A DNA stretch of 43,894 nucleotides. Origin: Streptomyces sp. NRRL S-244. Its GTDB lineage: Bacteria > Actinomycetota > Actinomycetes > Streptomycetales > Streptomycetaceae. Both the position numbers and the translations under genes were made by a program. Below are positions 1-7,934 of the stretch, in pieces. Below the pieces are notes generated by a model. It was not told where the DNA came from and did no database searches. It was given only the letters and a program-made list of their open reading frames with translations. The stretch covers positions 1-43,894 of the forward strand of contig NZ_JOCX01000041.1 of the NCBI RefSeq assembly GCF_000717915.1. The letters run 5' to 3'. Numbering within the stretch: position 1 is the stretch's first letter; each line of letters opens with the position of its first letter.

Positions 1-100
1 GGGTTCTGTCACTCCCTGACAGTCCGGCACGTCTGGCCCCGCGCCCTGGAGCCCTTCCGCGTGGCCAGACGTGCCGGACTGTCAGGGAGTGACAGAACCC
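1..100. repeat. perfect 38-bp inverted repeat, 24-nt spacer
   Basis: Bases 1-38 and 63-100 are exact reverse complements, separated by 24 nt. Each arm holds a nested palindrome CTGTCA-5 nt-TGACAG (6-22 in the left arm). The left arm touches the window edge, so the repeat may be longer. It could be a strong bidirectional terminator for an unseen upstream gene, or the remnant of a small non-autonomous element. There is no T-tract, and no transposase is next to it. Confidence 0.9.
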
Positions 101-117
101 TGGCCCCCAACCCGATA

Positions 118-134
118 TCTGACGTACCGTCATA
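118..134. promoter_or_regulatory. TetR-type operator candidate
   Basis: TCTGACG-TAC-CGTCATA is centred at 126, with perfect TGACG/CGTCA half-sites spaced by 3 nt, and lies 33 nt upstream of the ATG at 168. The same TCTGACGnnnCGTCA core occurs at 33652-33668 upstream of the DUF35/thiolase genes. TGACG(n)CGTCA palindromes are typical of TetR-family repressors of lipid metabolism; the regulator itself is not in the window. Confidence 0.6.
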
Positions 135-167
135 TCCGCCCGAGCCCGCTGCCCCAGGAGGCTTGCC

Positions 168-1301
168 ATGCCCGCGGACCGACCCGTACCGCTCGACGAA
201 TACCCCGTCCACCAGGCCCCGTTGTCGATGAAGCACCTCGTCACCGGCGACCGCAACGCCTACGACCGCTGCATCTTCCACGTCTTCGACCACGCCGGCC
301 GCGCCGTCCTCATCCTCGGCCTCGGCGTCTACCCCAACGCCGGGGTCATCGACGCCTACGCCACCCTCCGCACCGGCGACGAACTCCTCGCCGTCCGCGC
401 CTCCGACGCCCTCACCGACGACCGCATGAACCTCTCCGTCGGCCCGCTGCGGATCACCGTCGACGAACCCCTGAAGCGGATCACCCTCCGGTGCGAGGCC
501 GACCCCGCCGACCCCGACGGGCTCTCGTACGACATCACCTGGACCGCCGAGTTCCCCGCCGTCTGGGAGCCCCACCACGTCCAGCGGCGCGGCGACCGCC
601 TCATGCTGGAAGGCCGCCGGTTCGTCCAGGCCGGCCACGTCACCGGTACCATCCGCGCCAAGGGCGAGGAGTACGCCCTCACCCCCGGCGAGTGGACCGG
701 CACCCGCGACCGCAGCTGGGGCGTGCGCCCCATCCCCGGCGAGGACGGCGGCCGCGCCGCCGAGGAGCACCGGCCCGAGGGCTTCCACTGGGTCTGGATC
801 CCCGTCCGCTTCGAGGACCGCTTCCTCATGGTCATCGCCCAGGAGGACGCCGACGGCCACCGCACCCTCAACGAGGCCGTCCAGGTCTTCCCCGAGGACA
901 GCGGCCGCCACGACGTACAACTCGGCTGGCCCCAGAGCGAGATCCGCTACCGCCCCGGCACCCGCCACCCCGAGAGCGCCGTCGTCCACCTCACCGACCC
1001 GGCCCGCAAACCCCTCGAACTCGGCGTCGAGATACTGAACTCCTCCCCGCTCGCCGTCGGCGCCGGCTACCCGCCCGCCGCCGACTGGCAGCACGGCACC
1101 TGGCAGGGCCGCGGCTGGACCGACCGCCGCGTCTACGACCTCTCCGACCCCGCCGCCCACCCCATGGCCGCCTTCGGCGTCACCGACCACTCCGCCCGCT
1201 TCACCCTCGACGGGCGGACCGGCTTCGGCATCTTCGAGCACGGCAGCTTCGGCCGTCACGACCCGAGCGGCTTCGCCGACTACTCCTCCGTCGCCCAGTA
1301 G
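168..1301 (+). CDS. CrtC/AttH-like conserved protein (DUF7064/DUF7065 type)
   Basis: The protein is 377 aa. AGGAGG lies 6 nt before the ATG and fixes the start. The sequence is rich in beta-strand-like Trp/Gly segments, for example HWVWIPVRFEDRFLMV and RDRSWGVRP, as in the lipocalin-like CrtC/AttH hydroxyneurosporene-synthase fold now split into DUF7064/DUF7065. No signal peptide or membrane segment is visible. The next gene, an APH-family kinase, starts 13 nt downstream, so the two are surely co-transcribed. This pair is common in actinobacteria beside acyl-CoA or steroid-type catabolic genes. The biochemical function is unknown; the family assignment is from memory of the pattern. Confidence 0.75.
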   Translation: MPADRPVPLDEYPVHQAPLSMKHLVTGDRNAYDRCIFHVFDHAGRAVLILGLGVYPNAGVIDAYATLRTGDELLAVRASDALTDDRMNLSVGPLRITVDEPLKRITLRCEADPADPDGLSYDITWTAEFPAVWEPHHVQRRGDRLMLEGRRFVQAGHVTGTIRAKGEEYALTPGEWTGTRDRSWGVRPIPGEDGGRAAEEHRPEGFHWVWIPVRFEDRFLMVIAQEDADGHRTLNEAVQVFPEDSGRHDVQLGWPQSEIRYRPGTRHPESAVVHLTDPARKPLELGVEILNSSPLAVGAGYPPAADWQHGTWQGRGWTDRRVYDLSDPAAHPMAAFGVTDHSARFTLDGRTGFGIFEHGSFGRHDPSGFADYSSVAQ

Positions 1302-1314
1302 GGAAGGGGCTCAC

Positions 1315-2412
1315 ATGGCCACCGCACCACGTCCGCGCACCTCCACCCGGGAGCCCGGGGAACTCGGCCGCCGCCTCGCAGCCTGGCTGGACGGCAGGCT
1401 ACCCGGCGCGAAGGTCGCCAACGTCGCGGTCCCCGCGTCCAACGGCATGTCCAGCGAGACCCTGCTCTTCGACATAGAGCACCCCGACACCCCGGTCCGC
1501 GCCTGCGCCCTGCGGCTCGCCGCCGACCCGGCCGCCTACACGGTGTTCCCCACGTACGACATGCCCCGCCAGCACCGCGTGATGAGCCTGGTCGCCGCCC
1601 ACACCGACCTGCCCGTCCCGCGCGTGCTGTGGCTGGAACAGGACCCCTCGCCCCTCGGCGCGCCCTTCTTCGTCATGGCCCGCGCCGAGGGCCGGGTCCC
1701 GCCCGACGTCATGCCCTACACGTACGAGGGAAACTGGCTGCACGCCGCCGACGACTCCGAACGCGCCGCACTCCAGGAGGCGAGCATCTCGCTGCTGGCC
1801 CGGCTGCACGACCAGTTCCCCGCCAAGGAGGCCGAGTTCCTCCTCCCCGAGGGCGCCGGCAGCCCGCTGCGCCGCCACGTCGACGCCCAACGCGCCTACT
1901 ACGCCTGGGTGGTAAAGGGACTCGCGCCGTCCCCGCTGCTGGAGCGGGCCTTCGAACGCCTGGAGGAGCTGTGGCCCGCGGACGAGGGACCCGCCGTCCT
2001 CAACTGGGGCGACGCCCGCATCGGAAACGTCGTCTACCGGGCCGACGGGTTCGAGCCCGTGGCCGTCCTGGACTGGGAGATGGCCGCGTACGCCCCGCGC
2101 GAGGTCGACCTCGGCTGGACCGTGTACCTCCACCGCTTCTTCCAGGACCTGACCGTCGGCTTCGGCCAGAGCGGCCTGCCGGACTTCCTGCGCCGCGACG
2201 ACATCGAGCGCCGGTACGCCGAACTCACCGGGCACACCCCGCGGGACATGGAGTTCCACACCCTGTACGCGGCCCTGCGGCACGGGATCGTGATGCTGCG
2301 CATCGCCTACCGGCAGGCGCACTTCGGGGAGGTCGAGATCCCCGAGGATCCGGACGGCCTGATCCTGCACCACGCCAGCCTCCGGGCCATGGTGCAGGGC
2401 ACGTACTGGTAG
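1315..2412 (+). CDS. APH-family phosphotransferase (ACAD10/11-like kinase)
   Basis: The protein is 365 aa. Its C-terminal half carries the aminoglycoside-phosphotransferase/choline-kinase motifs: LNWGDARIGNVVY (Brenner-type catalytic loop, here NWGD instead of HGD) and AVLDWEMA (metal-binding DFG equivalent). The N-terminus has the ATP-lobe pattern ALRLAADPAAY. GGAAGGGG precedes the ATG. Relatives fused to or neighbouring acyl-CoA dehydrogenases (ACAD10/11 type) phosphorylate 4-hydroxyacyl-CoA, so a small-molecule or acyl substrate is more likely than an antibiotic. Co-transcription with the preceding gene under the 118-134 operator supports a lipid-related role, which is an inference. Confidence 0.85.
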   Translation: MATAPRPRTSTREPGELGRRLAAWLDGRLPGAKVANVAVPASNGMSSETLLFDIEHPDTPVRACALRLAADPAAYTVFPTYDMPRQHRVMSLVAAHTDLPVPRVLWLEQDPSPLGAPFFVMARAEGRVPPDVMPYTYEGNWLHAADDSERAALQEASISLLARLHDQFPAKEAEFLLPEGAGSPLRRHVDAQRAYYAWVVKGLAPSPLLERAFERLEELWPADEGPAVLNWGDARIGNVVYRADGFEPVAVLDWEMAAYAPREVDLGWTVYLHRFFQDLTVGFGQSGLPDFLRRDDIERRYAELTGHTPRDMEFHTLYAALRHGIVMLRIAYRQAHFGEVEIPEDPDGLILHHASLRAMVQGTYW

Positions 2413-2541
2413 ATCCGGCTGGATCCGGCCAGGCCCGGCCAGATCCGGGCCAGGTCAGGTCGGGCAGTTCAGGTCAGGTCGGGGCGCGATCAGGGTCAGG
2501 GTGAAGGTCCGGCCAGGTCCGGCGCGCGGCCGGGAAGGCCG
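2413..2541. repeat. short direct repeats in convergent intergenic region
   Basis: AGGTCAGGTCGGG occurs at 2452-2464 and again at 2470-2482 (18-bp period), within a run of degenerate GATCCGG / GGCCAGG words. The stretch separates two convergent genes. I see no clear terminator hairpin. Confidence 0.6.
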
Positions 2542-2985
2542 TCAGGCAGCCTGCGCGTGCTGCCGCATCTGCGGCAGCAGCGCCGGCGCCGGCATCCGCA
2601 CGGGACGCGATCCGGGACCGCCGACGTGCGAGAACGGCTGCGTCCGCCAGTCCAGACCCTGCGGCAGGTCCAGCAGCACGACCTCGAGCTCCTGGGGCTC
2701 GCTCTGGCCCATGCCCACCGTCGGCAGCGCGTCGGAGGCCGGGCGGCCCGTGCCCGCGCACACCGTGAGCCCGAACGGGTTCCACGGGGTCAGGCAGAGC
2801 GCGTGCTCCGGCAGGTACTCCTCGTCCGCGACGAGGGCGATCGACTGGCCGCAGTCGGGGCAGATCGCGTGGTGGATCTCGAAGCCGTCGAACCCGTCGG
2901 CGTCTTCGAGGTACTCACCGTCCTCGGCGTCGACGAATTCCAGGGGCTCCGGTTCGGTGCGACCGGCGCGCTTGGTGTTCAGCAT
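2542..2985 (-). CDS. conserved hypothetical protein with CPDCG motif
   Basis: The protein is 147 aa, starting at the ATG at 2985 because AAGGGGGAG lies about 9 nt upstream; a longer in-frame extension lacks a ribosome site. The N-terminus is acidic (EPEPLEFVDAEDGEYLEDADG). Residues around 43-47 read CPDCG, followed by two more Cys (ALCLTPW, TVCAGTGR), so a small metal-binding or redox-sensitive fold is possible. No membrane segment is seen. It is divergent from the Lrp/AsnC gene across about 200 bp. I do not recognise a named family. Confidence 0.75.
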   Translation of the reverse strand: MLNTKRAGRTEPEPLEFVDAEDGEYLEDADGFDGFEIHHAICPDCGQSIALVADEEYLPEHALCLTPWNPFGLTVCAGTGRPASDALPTVGMGQSEPQELEVVLLDLPQGLDWRTQPFSHVGGPGSRPVRMPAPALLPQMRQHAQAA

Positions 2986-3193
2986 GGTTGTACTCCCCCT
3001 TGGGTGGGCCGGGCGGGCAGGATCTACGGCCTCGGCCACAGCAAGCACTTCCCGCCGCGCGGCACGAGTAACCACAACATCCCGGCGTACGCCTGCATAC
3101 CCTTGTGGCCTTGGTCACATGCCCGCCGCAGGTGCCACTTGTGGGCGGACAGCACTGTGCCTGGAGCGCCCTTGGGCCTTAGGTTGAGCGGCT

Positions 3194-3643
3194 ATGAGCG
3201 CAATGGAGGAGCTGGACCGCCAGATCGTTGATCTGCTCGTGCGGGACGGGCGGATGAGCTACACGGATCTGGGCAAGGCCACGGGACTGTCCACGTCGGC
3301 GGTCCACCAGCGAGTACGCCGTCTGGAACAGCGCGGAGTGATCCGCGGGTACGCGGCCGTCGTCGACCCCGAAGCCGTGGGCCTGCCCCTGACGGCCTTC
3401 ATCTCGGTGAAGCCCTTCGACCCGAGCGCGCCGGACGACATCGCCGACCGGCTGGCCGGAGTACCGGAGATCGAGGCCTGCCACAGCGTCGCGGGCGACG
3501 AGAACTACATCCTGAAGGTCCGCGTCGCGACCCCGCTGGAGCTGGAGGACCTCCTGAGCCGCCTGCGCGCCCTGGCCCACGTCTCGACCCGCACCACGGT
3601 GGTCCTCTCCACCCCGTACGAGGCGCGCCCGCCCCGGGTGTGA
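3194..3643 (+). CDS. Lrp/AsnC family transcriptional regulator
   Basis: The protein is 149 aa, the usual size for the family. Residues 1-60 form an AsnC winged helix (LDRQIVDLLVRDGRMSYTDL, then LSTSAVHQRVRRLEQRGVI). Residues 65-145 form the RAM ligand/oligomer domain (LTAFISVKP, ACHSVAGDENYILKV). Such proteins sense amino acids and bind as octamers or dimers at their own and neighbouring promoters. An alternative ATG lies three codons in. The adjacent amidohydrolase is the closest candidate target; that link is inferred from position only. Confidence 0.92.
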   Translation: MSAMEELDRQIVDLLVRDGRMSYTDLGKATGLSTSAVHQRVRRLEQRGVIRGYAAVVDPEAVGLPLTAFISVKPFDPSAPDDIADRLAGVPEIEACHSVAGDENYILKVRVATPLELEDLLSRLRALAHVSTRTTVVLSTPYEARPPRV

Positions 3644-3654
3644 CGCCTTTTGCG

Positions 3655-3674
3655 CCGCGCCCCCGGGGGCGCGG
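3655..3674. repeat. perfect 20-bp G/C palindrome
   Basis: CCGCGCCCCC/GGGGGCGCGG is self-complementary with no spacer. It lies between the stop of the Lrp/AsnC gene and the amidohydrolase ATG. As RNA it could act as a terminator or attenuator, but there is no U-tract. Confidence 0.6.
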
Positions 3675-3709
3675 TCGAGGCGGGGCCGCGGACCCGCGAA
3701 ACTAGGGCC

Positions 3710-5344
3710 ATGACCGACCGCACCGCCAGTTCCGCCGACGCCGCCGGAGCCCCCGCATCCGAACGGACCGTCCTCCTCCGCGGGGGCGAGGTACACAGCC
3801 CCGCCGACCCCTTCGCCACCGCGATGGTCGTCGAGCGGGGACACATCGCCTGGGTGGGCTCCGAAGGCGCCGCCGACGCCTTCGCACAAGGCGTCGACGA
3901 GGTCGTCGACCTCGGCGGGGCGCTCGTCACGCCCGCCTTCACCGACGCGCACGTCCACACCACCTCCGCCGGCCTCGCCCTCACCGGGCTCGACCTCACC
4001 GGCGCCGCCTCCCTCGCCGACGCCCTCGGCCTCGTCCGCGCGTACGCCGGGCGCCGCCCCGCCGACCGGGTGCTCCTCGGCCACGGCTGGGACGCCTCCC
4101 GCTGGCCCGAGCGCCGTGCGCCGCGCCGCGCGGAGCTCGACGAGGCCGCCGGCGGCCGCCCGCTCTACCTCAGCCGCATCGACGTGCACTCCGCCGTCGT
4201 CACCACCGCCCTGCTGGACCTCGTACCGGCCGTCTCCGTCCGCGGTGACGAGCCGCTGACCCGCGACGACCACCACGCCGTCCGCAGGGCCGCGCTCGCC
4301 GCCGTCACCCCCGCCCAGCGCGCCGAGGCCCAGCGGGCCGCCCTGGACCGGGCCGCCTCCCTCGGCATCGGCTCCGTCCACGAGTGCGGCGGCCCCGACA
4401 TCTCCTCCGCCGAGGACTTCGCGGACCTCCTCAACCTCGCCCGCGAGCGCCCCGGACCCCGCGTCTTCGGCTACTGGGCGGACCGGGACCTCGAACAGGC
4501 CAAGGCGCTCGGCGCCATCGGCGCCGCGGGCGACCTCTTCGTGGACGGCGCCCTCGGCTCCCACACCGCCTGCCTGCACGCCCCGTACGCCGACGCGGGC
4601 CACACCGGCACCGGCTACCTCGACGCCGGCGAAGTCGCCGAGCACGTCGCCGCGTGCACCGAGGCGGGCCTCCAGGCCGGCTTCCACGCCATCGGCGACG
4701 CCGCCCTCACCGCCGTGGTCGAGGGCATGCGCGCCGCCGCCGAGAGGGTCGGCCTCGCCCGCGTCCGCGCCGCGCGGCACCGCGTCGAGCACGCCGAGAT
4801 GATGACCCCCGAGACCATCGCCGCCTTCGCGGACCTCGGCCTCACCGCCTCCGTACAGCCCGCCTTCGACGCGGCCTGGGGCGGCGAGGACGGCATGTAC
4901 GCCGACCGGCTGGGCGCGGAGCGCGCCCGTACGCTCAACCCCTTCGCCGCCCTGCTCAAGGCCGGTGTGCCGCTCGCCTTCGGCTCCGACGCCCCCGTGA
5001 CCCCGTTCGACCCCTGGGGCACCGTCAGGGCGGCCGCCTTCCACCGCACCCCCGAGCACCGGATCTCCGTACGGGCCGCCTTCACCGCCCACACCCGGGG
5101 CGGCTGGCGGGCCCTCGGCCGTGACGGAGCCGGTGTGCTCGTGCCCGGCGCGCCCGCCGACTACGCACTGTGGGAGACCGCCGAACTGGTGGTCCAGGCC
5201 CCCGACGACCGGGTCGCCCGCTGGTCCACGGACCCCCGTTCGGGGACCCCCGGGCTGCCCGACCTCACCCCCGGCGGCGATCTGCCGGTGTGCCTCGCCA
5301 CGGTCGTCGGCGGGCGGGAGGTATTCGTACGGCCACAGGGGTGA
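3710..5344 (+). CDS. YtcJ-like amidohydrolase family protein
   Basis: The protein is 544 aa. It shows the metal-dependent amidohydrolase pattern of the YtcJ (amidohydrolase_3) group in order: TDAHVHTTSAGL (first metal His pair), GHGWDASRWPERRAP, DGALGSHTACLHAPYAD, GFHAIGDAAL, RHRVEHAEMM and FGSDAPVTPFDPW (late metal Asp). The C-terminus returns to the beta-sandwich that also includes the N-terminal 60 residues. The ATG at 3710 is chosen because conserved sequence begins soon after it, while the upstream extension is low in conserved features. The protein is cytosolic. The substrate cannot be read from sequence; family members hydrolyse cyclic amides and N-substituted compounds. Confidence 0.9.
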   Translation: MTDRTASSADAAGAPASERTVLLRGGEVHSPADPFATAMVVERGHIAWVGSEGAADAFAQGVDEVVDLGGALVTPAFTDAHVHTTSAGLALTGLDLTGAASLADALGLVRAYAGRRPADRVLLGHGWDASRWPERRAPRRAELDEAAGGRPLYLSRIDVHSAVVTTALLDLVPAVSVRGDEPLTRDDHHAVRRAALAAVTPAQRAEAQRAALDRAASLGIGSVHECGGPDISSAEDFADLLNLARERPGPRVFGYWADRDLEQAKALGAIGAAGDLFVDGALGSHTACLHAPYADAGHTGTGYLDAGEVAEHVAACTEAGLQAGFHAIGDAALTAVVEGMRAAAERVGLARVRAARHRVEHAEMMTPETIAAFADLGLTASVQPAFDAAWGGEDGMYADRLGAERARTLNPFAALLKAGVPLAFGSDAPVTPFDPWGTVRAAAFHRTPEHRISVRAAFTAHTRGGWRALGRDGAGVLVPGAPADYALWETAELVVQAPDDRVARWSTDPRSGTPGLPDLTPGGDLPVCLATVVGGREVFVRPQG

Positions 5345-5474
5345 TCCGGTCCGCCTCGGTTCGGTACGGGCGCTCGGACCCGGATAGGTTCGGCCGGGTC
5401 CACCACCGGACGTCCGTACCGGGCGGCTCCGTCTGCTCAGCGCGCCCGCGCCTCGGGGGCGAGGGAAGGTTTCG

Positions 5475-5520
5475 CCGGGATGGGGGTCCCCCCTGCTCCG
5501 CAGGAGCTCGGGGGAAAGGT
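5475..5520. repeat. GGGATGGGGGTCCCCCC-type dispersed hairpin element
   Basis: The block runs GGGATGGGGGTCCCCCCTGC, then CTCCGCAGGAG, then CTCGGGGGAAAGG. It has nested complementary segments (GGGGG/CCCCC, CTCC/GGAG). It resembles the G/C hairpin scattered through intergenic regions of many Streptomyces genomes; that resemblance is from memory. Confidence 0.6.
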
Positions 5521-5526
5521 GGCCCC

Positions 5527-5615
5527 GGCCGGGGCCCGCGGTCCAGTAGACAACGGTCACGGCGACCCGCAGCCAGCGGGAGCGGGACCGGCCCGAAGGA
5601 CCGCGGGCCCCGGCC
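5527..5615. repeat. 18-bp perfect inverted repeat, 53-nt spacer
   Basis: Bases 5527-5544 and 5598-5615 (core GGGCCCGCGGTCC / GGACCGCGGGCCC) are exact reverse complements. The right arm ends 8 nt before the possible ppm1 -10 element. It may terminate upstream transcription or position a regulator. Confidence 0.7.
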
Positions 5616-5671
5616 ACTGTTCTAAAGTCATCCTCTGTGACAGGACGGACAAGAACACGAAGGCGGACTCA

Positions 5672-6505
5672 GTGAGCGACGGCGGACAGCGAGGGTACGG
5701 ACCGCTCGGCACGGCCTTGGTGATCATTCCGACCTTCAACGAGGCGGAGAACATCGGGCCGATCGTCGGCCGCGTGCGCGCAGCGGTGCCCGAGGCGCAC
5801 ATCCTGGTCGCGGACGACAACAGCCCCGACGGCACCGGCAAGCTCGCCGACGAGCTGGCGGCCGCCGACGACCACGTGCACGTCCTGCACCGCAAGGGCA
5901 AGGAAGGGCTCGGCGCCGCCTACCTGGCGGGCTTCGCCTGGGGCCTGGAGCACGACTACGGCGTGCTCGTCGAGATGGACGCCGACGGCTCCCACCAGCC
6001 GGAGGAGCTGCCCCGCCTGCTGACCGCGCTGGCCGGGGCCGACCTGGTCCTGGGTTCGCGCTGGGTGCCGGGCGGCCGGGTGGTCAACTGGCCCAAGAGC
6101 CGAGAGTTCCTCTCGCGCGGCGGCTCGGTGTACTCGCGGCTGATGCTGGACGTCCCGATCCGCGACGTGACGGGCGGCTACCGCGCCTTCCGCCGCGAGA
6201 CCCTGGAAGGGCTGGGCCTGGACGAGGTGGCCTCCGCGGGCTACTGCTTCCAGGTCGACCTGGCCCGCCGGGCCGTCCACCAGGGCTTCCGCGTCGTCGA
6301 GGTGCCCATCACCTTCGTCGAGCGTGAGTTCGGCGACAGCAAGATGAGCAAGGACATCGTGGTGGAGGCCCTCTGGCGGGTCACCCAGTGGGGGCTCAAG
6401 GGCCACGCGGCGAAGCTGATCGGCCAGGACAAGCCCAAGGGCGGGGCCCCGGACGGGGCCAAGGGTCCGGCCAAGGGTCCGGCCAAGGGCCCGGACGCCC
6501 CTTAG
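5672..6505 (+). CDS. ppm1: polyprenol-phosphate mannosyltransferase (Ppm1/Dpm1)
   Basis: The protein is 277 aa from the GTG at 5672; the in-frame upstream extension lacks conserved sequence. It is a GT2 glycosyltransferase: [12 protein letters not shown] (start of the Rossmann fold), [24 protein letters not shown] (DAD metal/donor motif with the dolichol-phosphate-mannose synthase SHQP), [21 protein letters not shown] and [10 protein letters not shown]. It transfers mannose from GDP-mannose to polyprenyl phosphate at the inner membrane face, feeding protein O-mannosylation. In S. coelicolor this enzyme is needed for phiC31 phage infection and PstS glycosylation. There is no C-terminal membrane domain; the tail is a Lys/Gly/Pro repeat ([11 protein letters not shown]). 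fxsA follows 60 nt later. Confidence 0.93.
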   Translation: MSDGGQRGYGPLGTALVIIPTFNEAENIGPIVGRVRAAVPEAHILVADDNSPDGTGKLADELAAADDHVHVLHRKGKEGLGAAYLAGFAWGLEHDYGVLVEMDADGSHQPEELPRLLTALAGADLVLGSRWVPGGRVVNWPKSREFLSRGGSVYSRLMLDVPIRDVTGGYRAFRRETLEGLGLDEVASAGYCFQVDLARRAVHQGFRVVEVPITFVEREFGDSKMSKDIVVEALWRVTQWGLKGHAAKLIGQDKPKGGAPDGAKGPAKGPAKGPDAP

Positions 6506-6565
6506 GGGATGTCCGGTACCTCCGGCTGAGGTCGCTTTTACGCCGCCCCAGGCACACTGGGTGGT

Positions 6566-7150
6566 ATGACGACCGGCGTTCCCCTCTCGACGGCCCCCCG
6601 ACGGCGCTCGCGTGCCCGCACCTTCCTTCCGCTGGCGGTCGCCGCCTGGCTGATCCTGGAGATCTGGCTGCTGAGCCTGGTCGCCGGCGCGGCCGGCGGG
6701 CTGACCGTCGCGGCGCTGCTCGCGGGCGGGATCGTGCTCGGCGCCGTGGTCATCAAGCGGGCCGGGCGGCGGGCCTTCAAGAACCTGGCGAACACCTTCC
6801 AGCAGGCCCAGCAGGGGCAGCAGCCCGCCCCGCAGCAGCCGGGCGGCGGCAATGGCCTCACCATGCTGGCCGGCTTGCTCCTGATGCTGCCGGGCCTGCT
6901 CTCCGACGCGGTAGGCCTGCTCCTCCTGGTCCCGCCCGTCCGGGCATGGACCGGCCGCCGGCTGTCCGGCTCCCTGGAGCGCAAGATGGCCGCGGCCCCG
7001 GCGGGCAGCTTCGGTGACGCCTTCCAGCAGGCCCGCATCCACCACCCCGACGGCAAGGTCGTCCAGGGCGAGGTCATCCGCGAGGACGGGCAGCAGCCGC
7101 CGCAGCAGCCGGGGCCCGACGCCGGGTACCGGCCGCCGCTGGCTCCCTGA
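6566..7150 (+). CDS. fxsA: FxsA family membrane protein
   Basis: The protein is 194 aa. Two N-terminal membrane helices (about 19-40 and 43-62) are followed by a Gln-rich cytosolic linker and then the FxsA hallmark helix LLLMLPGLLSDAVGLLLLVPPVR (about 104-128). The C-terminus is hydrophilic and Pro/Gln-rich. E. coli FxsA reduces exclusion of phage T7 by F plasmid; the actinobacterial role is unknown. It lies downstream of ppm1 in the same orientation and ends at a strong shared terminator facing rbpA. Confidence 0.9.
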   Translation: MTTGVPLSTAPRRRSRARTFLPLAVAAWLILEIWLLSLVAGAAGGLTVAALLAGGIVLGAVVIKRAGRRAFKNLANTFQQAQQGQQPAPQQPGGGNGLTMLAGLLLMLPGLLSDAVGLLLLVPPVRAWTGRRLSGSLERKMAAAPAGSFGDAFQQARIHHPDGKVVQGEVIREDGQQPPQQPGPDAGYRPPLAP

Positions 7151-7188
7151 GCGAACAGCGTGCCGGAAGTCGGCAGCGAGCAGGAACG

Positions 7189-7243
7189 GAACGAAGCCGA
7201 GGGCCCCCGCCACAGTTCGTGGCGGGGGCCCTCGGCTTCGTTC
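7189..7243. terminator. bidirectional terminator, 25-bp perfect stem
   Basis: Bases 7189-7213 pair perfectly with 7219-7243 around a 5-nt AGTTC loop. The hairpin sits between the convergent fxsA and rbpA genes. Confidence 0.93.
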
Positions 7244-7260
7244 TGCTACAGGTCCGGCTG

Positions 7261-7635
7261 TCAGGCGGACTTGCGGCTGTCCCGCGGATGCACGGCAATG
7301 TTCATGGCGCCGGAACGCAGGACCGCCAGCCTCTCGGCCAGCACTTCCTCCAGTTCCTCGCGGGTGCGCCGCTCCATGAGCATGTCCCAGTGCGTTCGCG
7401 CAGGCTTGCCCTTCTTCTCTTCGGGCCCGTCCCCGTCAACCAGGAGTGCCATGGCGCCGCACGCCTTGCACTCCCACTCCGGCGGAATCTCTGCCTCAAC
7501 CGAGAACGGCATCTCAAATCGATGTCCGTTCTGGCATGCGTACTCCACCGCCTGGCGCGGGGCCAGATCGATGCCGCGGTCCGTCTCGTAGCTGGTAACC
7601 ACGAGCCGCGTACCGCGGAGAGCTCGCTCACTCAT
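7261..7635 (-). CDS. rbpA: RNA polymerase-binding protein RbpA
   Basis: The protein is 124 aa and near-identical in pattern to known RbpA: MSERALRGTRLVVTSYETD tail, core with a CQNGHRFEMPF ... WECKACG cysteine set, basic linker (KKGKPARTHWDMLMERRT) and C-terminal helix that contacts the principal sigma factor (EELEEVLAERLAVLRSG). RbpA binds RNA polymerase holoenzyme, stabilises open complexes of HrdB-type promoters and raises basal rifampicin tolerance. GGGAGG lies 9 nt before the ATG. A SigR promoter match lies at 7697-7722, in agreement with S. coelicolor, where rbpA belongs to the disulfide-stress regulon. Confidence 0.98.
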   Translation of the reverse strand: MSERALRGTRLVVTSYETDRGIDLAPRQAVEYACQNGHRFEMPFSVEAEIPPEWECKACGAMALLVDGDGPEEKKGKPARTHWDMLMERRTREELEEVLAERLAVLRSGAMNIAVHPRDSRKSA

Positions 7636-7695
7636 GAATCGTGCCTCCCGGGCTTGTCGCCCACAGGACAGGTGTCGCTGTCGTCGTCATCCGGT

Positions 7696-7723
7696 CAACG
7701 TCCGGTCGGCGGTATAGATTCCC
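7696..7723 (-). promoter_or_regulatory. SigR-type promoter of rbpA
   Basis: On the minus strand the sequence reads GGGAAT, 18 nt, GTTG. GGAAT at 7722-7718 and GTT at 7699-7697 fit the SigR consensus GGAAT-N18/19-GTT exactly. It is about 62 nt upstream of the rbpA ATG. Confidence 0.88.
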
Positions 7724-7786
7724 GCTCCGGGTGATGCGTCGCCCGTCGTGCCGCCCCTTGTTGTACCCACCAGTGCCCGTTTTGTC

Positions 7787-7804
7787 ACATCTGGCAGCAG
7801 ATGT
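7787..7804. promoter_or_regulatory. 7-bp inverted repeat ACATCTG-4-CAGATGT
   Basis: A perfect palindrome about 150 bp upstream of rbpA and 130 bp downstream of the MFS gene. It could be an operator or a weak hairpin. No family is assigned. Confidence 0.4.
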
Positions 7805-7934
7805 CACCCAACGTCTTCAGTTCTTTAGCGCGCAGTAACGGTCCGGCTGGCAGGCCAAAGGCGTACACTACCGGCCCTTCGCTTCAACGTCGAAATCCGT
7901 TCGGAATTCGTATGAAGATCCGGGTCGTGTCCAC

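Larger units (their letters stand above)
5345..5671. other. 327-bp intergenic region with two hairpin elements
   Basis: No gene is seen here. The region holds a dispersed-type hairpin element (5475-5520) and an 18-bp perfect inverted repeat (5527-5544 / 5598-5615). A TAAAGT hexamer at 5623-5628 is a weak -10 candidate for ppm1. Confidence 0.6.

Noticed and set aside
3179..5617. 812-aa open frame antisense to the Lrp/AsnC and amidohydrolase genes
   Set aside because: Low-complexity Gly/Glu/Val sequence covering two genes with clear motifs on the plus strand.
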